Shown here: positions 4,701 to 6,880 of the stretch, one piece after another
Numbering within the stretch: the stretch's first letter is position 1
How the letters are laid out: each line of letters begins with the position of its first letter
DNA from: Deltaproteobacteria bacterium
Lineage (GTDB): Bacteria; Desulfobacterota; G020345765
Reading direction: 5' to 3'
NCBI GenBank assembly: GCA_030616835.1
Contig: JAUWWP010000141.1
Coordinates: 1 to 6,880 of the forward strand
DNA: 6,880 nucleotides
The notes under the pieces: model-generated
What the model was told of the DNA's origin: nothing
Databases searched by the model: none
The model's input: only the letters and a program-made list of their open reading frames with translations
Program-made: the position numbers and the translations under genes

Positions 4701-6344
4701 AATATTCTGCTTCCGGATTTTGTTCTTACCAGATATGATATTCCCTCGGGGACAGGTTTCGTAGGAGAAGCCTTCTACCGGTTGGGGACCCGGGAGAGCG
4801 GCCGGAATATGTATGTCCAGATAGGAGGTGGCTCGGTCAATATTCAGTCTTTTGACATAATCGGTTTATTAAATGGATCGAAGGATATGATCAAGTCGAC
4901 TGCAAGTGCACCCATGGTATTTTCCTGTGGGGATATTCAGAGGATAACTGTCCCGCCTCTGGATGATATAGGCGAAGGTCCTAACAACTGTCAGCTCATT
5001 ATCGTGGATGACAACCCCCATGGGGTTACTCAGGATAACTGTTTCGAATGTAACCAATGCACCAATGTTCTCACCCGGGGGCGGCAGATGGATATCAATA
5101 ACTACAACTACGGGTGGAGCGGGAATACGGCAACCGATACCGCTCATGGGCCGGCCCACATTGAGAATGACTTTGTCTTTACTCAGGGGGCAATCCGGAT
5201 AAATATGTCGAACCTGGCCTATGATCCGGACAAGGATGAGATTTGGTCTGCCCGGGTAGCTGGTAGCCCGGCGATTATACCCGTGTTGCAACTGAGTGGT
5301 TCGGAGATGGATGATGGAACCATTATGTCTGCCGGCGTGGCGATGTGTAACCGGGTGATGGGCGGTATTGCCAGCAAGGTGATCGGATTTCCGAATTACT
5401 CGGCGATAGAGAGCGATCTGGGCCTGGCTCCCGGCACTATCAAGGCGTTTCCCAACACCCAGCTCTACGACTGGGAAGTCAGGTTTGCGGCTTCCATCGG
5501 GGAGCCGGGCGCTATCACTCCTGCCTGGCCACCTCCCGTATTTGAGACCTCAGAGTTCTTGCCGCTGACCAGGGGTGAGGAACCGGGAGATCCGCTGCAA
5601 CGTTCCGGCGACCGGGAGGTGCATGGTTACTGGATGCCTGTAGATTATGATAAGCCGGGACCCTTGCCGACCTCACCGGACAACGAGCTTGCCGATAGGC
5701 TTTTTGAGTGGTGGGATATCACGGCTACCGGGCCGGATGCCCGATGGGCGGTTATCGATGCCGGTGATGATCCTGTCACCCCAGAGGACGAGTCTGGTGT
5801 TGATCCGGAGATGAACGGTGATCTCGTGATGATGGAACTGATTGATCGGTGCAGCACCGACCCGACTCAGGTTGAGTCTGGGTCTAACTGGGGAGAGGAT
5901 CCGGAGCCGACTGGTAGCCAGAATCTGGGAGTATGGCAGAATACTCCTATTGAGCCTTCCTATAGTGAGATCTGGACCTACGATCGAGATGGCGGAAGCG
6001 GAGGACCCTGGGGGCAGGATCCAGTCACACCGAGGTATAGACCCATCGCTAACAAGCTCTGGAGGATCTATGCCCCGTCAGAGGGGGTCGGCGGCGGAAA
6101 GCTTAGCTTCTATCTGCCCGAGGTCCCGACGGTTGGTGAGATCAGCGGTATGGGCGTACCTGGTGACTTCACCTTTGAGACTCTTGGTGAGACCGGGCTC
6201 CCGGATGATTACATTATGGAGTGGTCGATCTCTCCGATGAATGTTCAAACCCATGTGACCATGCAGAATTTTATAACCCCCGCGGATGAAAAGGCGGCTA
6301 CGACCTTCTCTCAGGGCCGGCAATTGCTCATATTCCAGCGTTAG
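1710..6344 (+). CDS. Large secreted multidomain protein with N-terminal dockerin-like repeat
   Basis: This 1544-residue exported protein has no recognised catalytic domain. Residues 1-28 form a Sec signal peptide (basic RSKLK, hydrophobic AAAAFLLVALLAI, cleavage after ANA). Residues 34-87 hold two dockerin-like calcium loops: D35-N37-N39-G40-D43-D46 and D65-T67-D69-D76. Residues 100-213 look Ig- or cohesin-like (weak). Residues about 217-270 and 457-510 may be halves of one Ig-like domain interrupted by a Cys-rich jelly-roll-like domain (about 271-455, ending DDCFVDAIVVTY). Residues 513-594 match the chitobiase/hexosaminidase C-terminal type (ATIYYTLTGADPTTSSPVYS). Residues 597-678 are Ig-like, 688-792 SbsA-like Ig (YLKFVYNETMD), and 812-898 carboxypeptidase-regulatory-like. 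Residues about 900-1544 are unassigned and include CFECNQC at 1111-1117. There are about 36 cysteines, suggesting disulfides. No C-terminal anchor (LPXTG, PEP-CTERM, transmembrane helix) is visible, so attachment may rely on the dockerin or on unknown partners. A surface, adhesion or matrix role is inference. It has its own promoter and terminator. Confidence 0.9.
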   Translation: MRSKLKGGMAAAAFLLVALLAITPKANAGDLMYGDANLNGAVDISDRLQLAQAANGVAAVVGNADATGDCSISVADNMVVAQNLAGLRTDLPAISPPSCWAVSLTEPPVIVIVESSTAPVTVSLSNNPTPPRGGLTCEGVTVDFADISLPAGCSLLSSSAVTDAACNATVILAAGAVTGMGEIAVTVNLVNAIGGPLTLISTAPGPVEIEVIPSGPQTPDAIAISAPTQTDCQSEEITISLTAGGAGVPGEAANITCTGEVDGPDEDIPIPGGSCDFADGGNLQTICGANWNSTGASELDTTCGEITFGTDQGCYGASGASYHMQDTDNSSLITALDTTGLSGIKVSYCRATDGVDGGVEGLWIEWYDGAGWNCISDHHCDVCGTNWGVGSDGWPNDLMCGDGIGQTEWANTGCGQITLPAGAEDNSNFQLRFRCDTSGASDDCFVDAIVVTYLDLKKGPVSFTAINDVSGGYYTTDASITAGGPSTIICTWDNGVDPPVSDQFNIEWAETFDTTPPGNLAANPPGGEYCSTQSVALSSDDLAATIYYTLTGADPTTSSPVYSAPIAVGEATLKFIAVDTCGNQSGIATEVYTYPAGVNITKPPDGITILESDCVVEGTAGTDISTVTVDGTDEPVSGGKWTHDLLPCPMSLGSKTINASAIDTCGIPVSDSVTVWVTGTGCPREVAGSPQLIQSLPREDASNLPPDSVTKNMPVDAYLKFVYNETMDISSADDGGIGGTFSRETTNYGYDTVVWSAALAYSTGPITLTITGVVDCDESNPATTIVLTLRTARDLTEPPGVDAQTGEGFLNGYLQVWVIDEFTGDVIQDAVVQLNTTTSTAGDGYFEEVDKTDASGYVEFIGTGVPLNVPVMLTVLAPEHQYLTFANLDARQVVMGLRLSGYGFTQKGDTQIIGDFPPIGYDNGVHPQICRNAAGEGSDDWDTCDGLDLPNPIRFGLASLGLYRRAFNTMVTQDVMAANVLQDLFMIVTTKKSAMPANILLPDFVLTRYDIPSGTGFVGEAFYRLGTRESGRNMYVQIGGGSVNIQSFDIIGLLNGSKDMIKSTASAPMVFSCGDIQRITVPPLDDIGEGPNNCQLIIVDDNPHGVTQDNCFECNQCTNVLTRGRQMDINNYNYGWSGNTATDTAHGPAHIENDFVFTQGAIRINMSNLAYDPDKDEIWSARVAGSPAIIPVLQLSGSEMDDGTIMSAGVAMCNRVMGGIASKVIGFPNYSAIESDLGLAPGTIKAFPNTQLYDWEVRFAASIGEPGAITPAWPPPVFETSEFLPLTRGEEPGDPLQRSGDREVHGYWMPVDYDKPGPLPTSPDNELADRLFEWWDITATGPDARWAVIDAGDDPVTPEDESGVDPEMNGDLVMMELIDRCSTDPTQVESGSNWGEDPEPTGSQNLGVWQNTPIEPSYSEIWTYDRDGGSGGPWGQDPVTPRYRPIANKLWRIYAPSEGVGGGKLSFYLPEVPTVGEISGMGVPGDFTFETLGETGLPDDYIMEWSISPMNVQTHVTMQNFITPADEKAATTFSQGRQLLIFQR

Positions 6345-6359
6345 TAAGGCTCGGGCTGG

Positions 6360-6379
6360 AGGGGCAATTAATTGCCCCT
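6360..6379. repeat. 20-bp perfect palindrome AGGGGCAATTAATTGCCCCT
   Basis: The sequence is fully self-complementary and lies 15 bases after the stop codon of the large gene. Its right end, CCCCTAC (6375-6381), is the same terminal heptamer as in the element at 1395-1475, so it looks like a minimal member of the GTAGGGG/CCCCTAC palindromic family with an altered left end. No T-tract follows directly, so the terminator is the next hairpin, not this one. Confidence 0.75.
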
Positions 6380-6393
6380 ACTGGATGGTCAAT

Positions 6394-6427
6394 AAAGGGC
6401 GGAGATTACGATCTCCGCCCTTTTTTT
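6394..6427 (+). terminator. Strong intrinsic terminator after the secreted-protein gene
   Basis: GGGCGGAGAT (6397-6406) pairs perfectly with ATCTCCGCCC (6411-6420) across a TACG tetraloop. The flanking AAA (6394-6396) can pair with the first Ts. The stem is followed at once by seven Ts (6421-6427). A GC-rich perfect stem, a tight loop and a T-tract make this a textbook Rho-independent terminator on the + strand, about 50 bases after the stop codon. The same T7 belongs to the tandem repeat that follows. Confidence 0.93.
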
Positions 6428-6582
6428 AACCACGAATCCTTCGACAAGCTCAGGACATGTTTCACGAATTACACTTTTTTTAACCACGAATCCTTCGACA
6501 AGCTCAGGACATGTTTCACGAATTACACTTTTTTTAACCACGAATCCTTCGACAAGCTCAGGACATGTTTCACGAATTACAC
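6421..6582 (+). repeat. Three 54-bp tandem repeats made of nested elements
   Basis: T7 plus a 47-bp unit is repeated three times with an exact 54-bp period. The units start AACCACGAATCC at 6428, 6482 and 6536 and appear identical. Each unit is the CACGAA repeat (as at 60-95) split after AACCACGAA by a segment holding CCTTCGACAAGCTCAGGAC (6438-6456, 6492-6510, 6546-6564), then continued as TTCACGAATTACAC. The first T7 is the tail of the preceding terminator, so the amplified segment took in that tail. The order of events appears to be insertion first, then tandem amplification. Confidence 0.93.
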
Positions 6583-6586
6583 GAAT

Positions 6587-6624
6587 ATAGGCGGGGCTGG
6601 AAAGCCCCGCCTATCCCCTTTTTT
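6587..6624 (+). terminator. Hairpin with trailing T6, possible second terminator
   Basis: ATAGGCGGGGCT (6587-6598) pairs perfectly over 12 bp with AGCCCCGCCTAT (6603-6614) around a GGAA loop. It is followed by CCCC and then TTTTTT (6619-6624). The four Cs between stem and T-tract weaken it as a terminator. Its core GCGGGGCTGGAAAGCCCC recurs exactly at 6755-6772, so it also belongs to a dispersed repeat family. It could act as a backup terminator, but being just a repeat is equally likely. Confidence 0.45.
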
Positions 6625-6670
6625 GTGCCTGATCATTGATTTTTTGGTGGTTTCCGGGTAAGATGTTATT

Positions 6671-6727
6671 AAGAAAGTGAAAAATGAAAAATGCAAAGTG
6701 AAAATTGCAAAATGAAAATTGAAGTAG
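6671..6727 (+). repeat. A-rich array, second copy
   Basis: Words such as AAAAATG, AAATGCAAAGTG, AAAATTGCAAAATG and AAAATTGAAG recur, related to 1312-1361 and 6781-6834. Low complexity, noncoding, function unknown. With the third array it flanks the hairpin element at 6728-6780, and both arrays end in a similar TTGAAGT. Confidence 0.7.
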
Positions 6728-6780
6728 GATAGGCGGCACTTTCCAGTTCCGTCAGCGGGGCTGGAAAGCCCCACCTGGAT
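6728..6780 (+). repeat. Hairpin repeat related to 6587-6614
   Basis: ATAGGCGG at 6729-6736 and GCGGGGCTGGAAAGCCCC at 6755-6772 both match the hairpin at 6587-6614, but here they are separated by an extra segment containing ACTTTCCAGTTCC. GGGGCT (6757-6762) and AGCCCC (6767-6772) form a 6-bp stem with a GGAA loop. It looks like a longer or rearranged member of the same family, set between two A-rich arrays. No T-tract follows. Confidence 0.6.
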
Positions 6781-6834
6781 AAGAAATGAAAATTGCAAAT
6801 TGCAAAATGCAAAGTGAAAAATGAAAGTTGAAGT
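6781..6834 (+). repeat. A-rich array, third copy
   Basis: AAATTGCAAAATGCAAAGTG and related words, close in composition and word content to 1312-1361 and 6671-6727. Noncoding. It ends just before the candidate gene start at the right edge. Confidence 0.7.
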
Positions 6835-6844
6835 GGCTGTTACC

Positions 6845-6880
6845 GGAGGCAAATGAGTTGAGCAATATTGTTGCGAGATC
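6845..6880 (+). CDS. Possible start of a further gene, cut by the window edge
   Basis: GGAGG at 6845-6849 is followed eight bases later by TTG at 6858, opening an uninterrupted frame (Met-Ser-Asn-Ile-Val-Ala-Arg) to the window end. The ATG at 6853-6855 is better by codon type but meets TGA after one further codon. With only seven complete codons visible, this is a weak call resting on the Shine-Dalgarno spacing and on the end of the repeat arrays. Confidence 0.2.

Noticed and set aside
4869..5291. 140-residue minus-strand frame inside the secreted-protein gene
   Set aside because: It lies wholly within the well-supported plus-strand gene, has no recognisable motif or ribosome site, and is an expected antisense frame of GC-rich coding DNA.
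6421..6582. CRISPR array
   Set aside because: The three units repeat along their whole 54-bp length with no variable spacers, and no cas gene is near; this is a plain tandem repeat.
6577..6852. 91-residue minus-strand frame in the 3' intergenic region
   Set aside because: Its translation is dominated by the A-rich arrays (FHFAFCNLQF type) and hairpin repeats, a usual source of spurious calls.

Overview
This window reads as chromosomal DNA from an uncultivated, free-living bacterium. It holds two well-supported genes, both on the + strand, separated and flanked by intergenic DNA packed with short dispersed repeats: the CACGAATTTCACGAATTACACG type, the CCTTCGACAAGCTCAGGAC type, GTAGGGG/CCCCTAC-ended elements, CCGCCTGAGGCGG palindromes, and A-rich AATTGCAAA arrays. 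From general knowledge such repeats are frequent in metagenome-derived genomes of Planctomycetes, Omnitrophota, Desulfobacterota and related groups. The sequence itself does not fix the phylum. The consensus sigma-70 promoter and strong Shine-Dalgarno site point to a bacterium.

Layout. Positions 1-135 hold a broken, diverged extra copy of the start of aroB, separated from the real gene by a dispersed repeat. Positions 136-1290 encode 3-dehydroquinate synthase (AroB, shikimate pathway). Palindromic repeats are embedded in its coding sequence near both ends and supply the stop codon. Positions 1291-1490 contain only repeats. Positions 1491-1709 hold a near-ideal promoter (A-tract UP element, TTGACA, 17-bp spacer, TATAAT) and a roughly 160-nt leader. 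The leader has a GC-rich hairpin at its 5' end, two AAAGGAGG sites, and a possible tiny membrane-peptide ORF overlapping the next start. Positions 1710-6344 encode a 1544-residue secreted multidomain protein: signal peptide, N-terminal dockerin-like calcium-binding repeat, several Ig-like domains, a jelly-roll-like domain, a chitobiase C-terminal-type domain, an SbsA-like Ig domain, a carboxypeptidase-regulatory-like domain, and about 640 C-terminal residues I cannot assign. Positions 6345-6880 hold a strong intrinsic terminator whose T-tract runs into three 54-bp tandem repeats, then further hairpins and A-rich arrays, and possibly the first codons of another gene at the right edge.

The two genes show no functional link. 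AroB is cytoplasmic housekeeping metabolism; the large protein is an exported surface or matrix protein with its own promoter and terminator. I see no CRISPR array, transposase, tRNA or rRNA. The points most worth a second look are the consensus promoter with its structured leader, the dockerin-bearing secreted protein with an unassigned C-terminal half, and the repeats nested inside other repeats and inside aroB.
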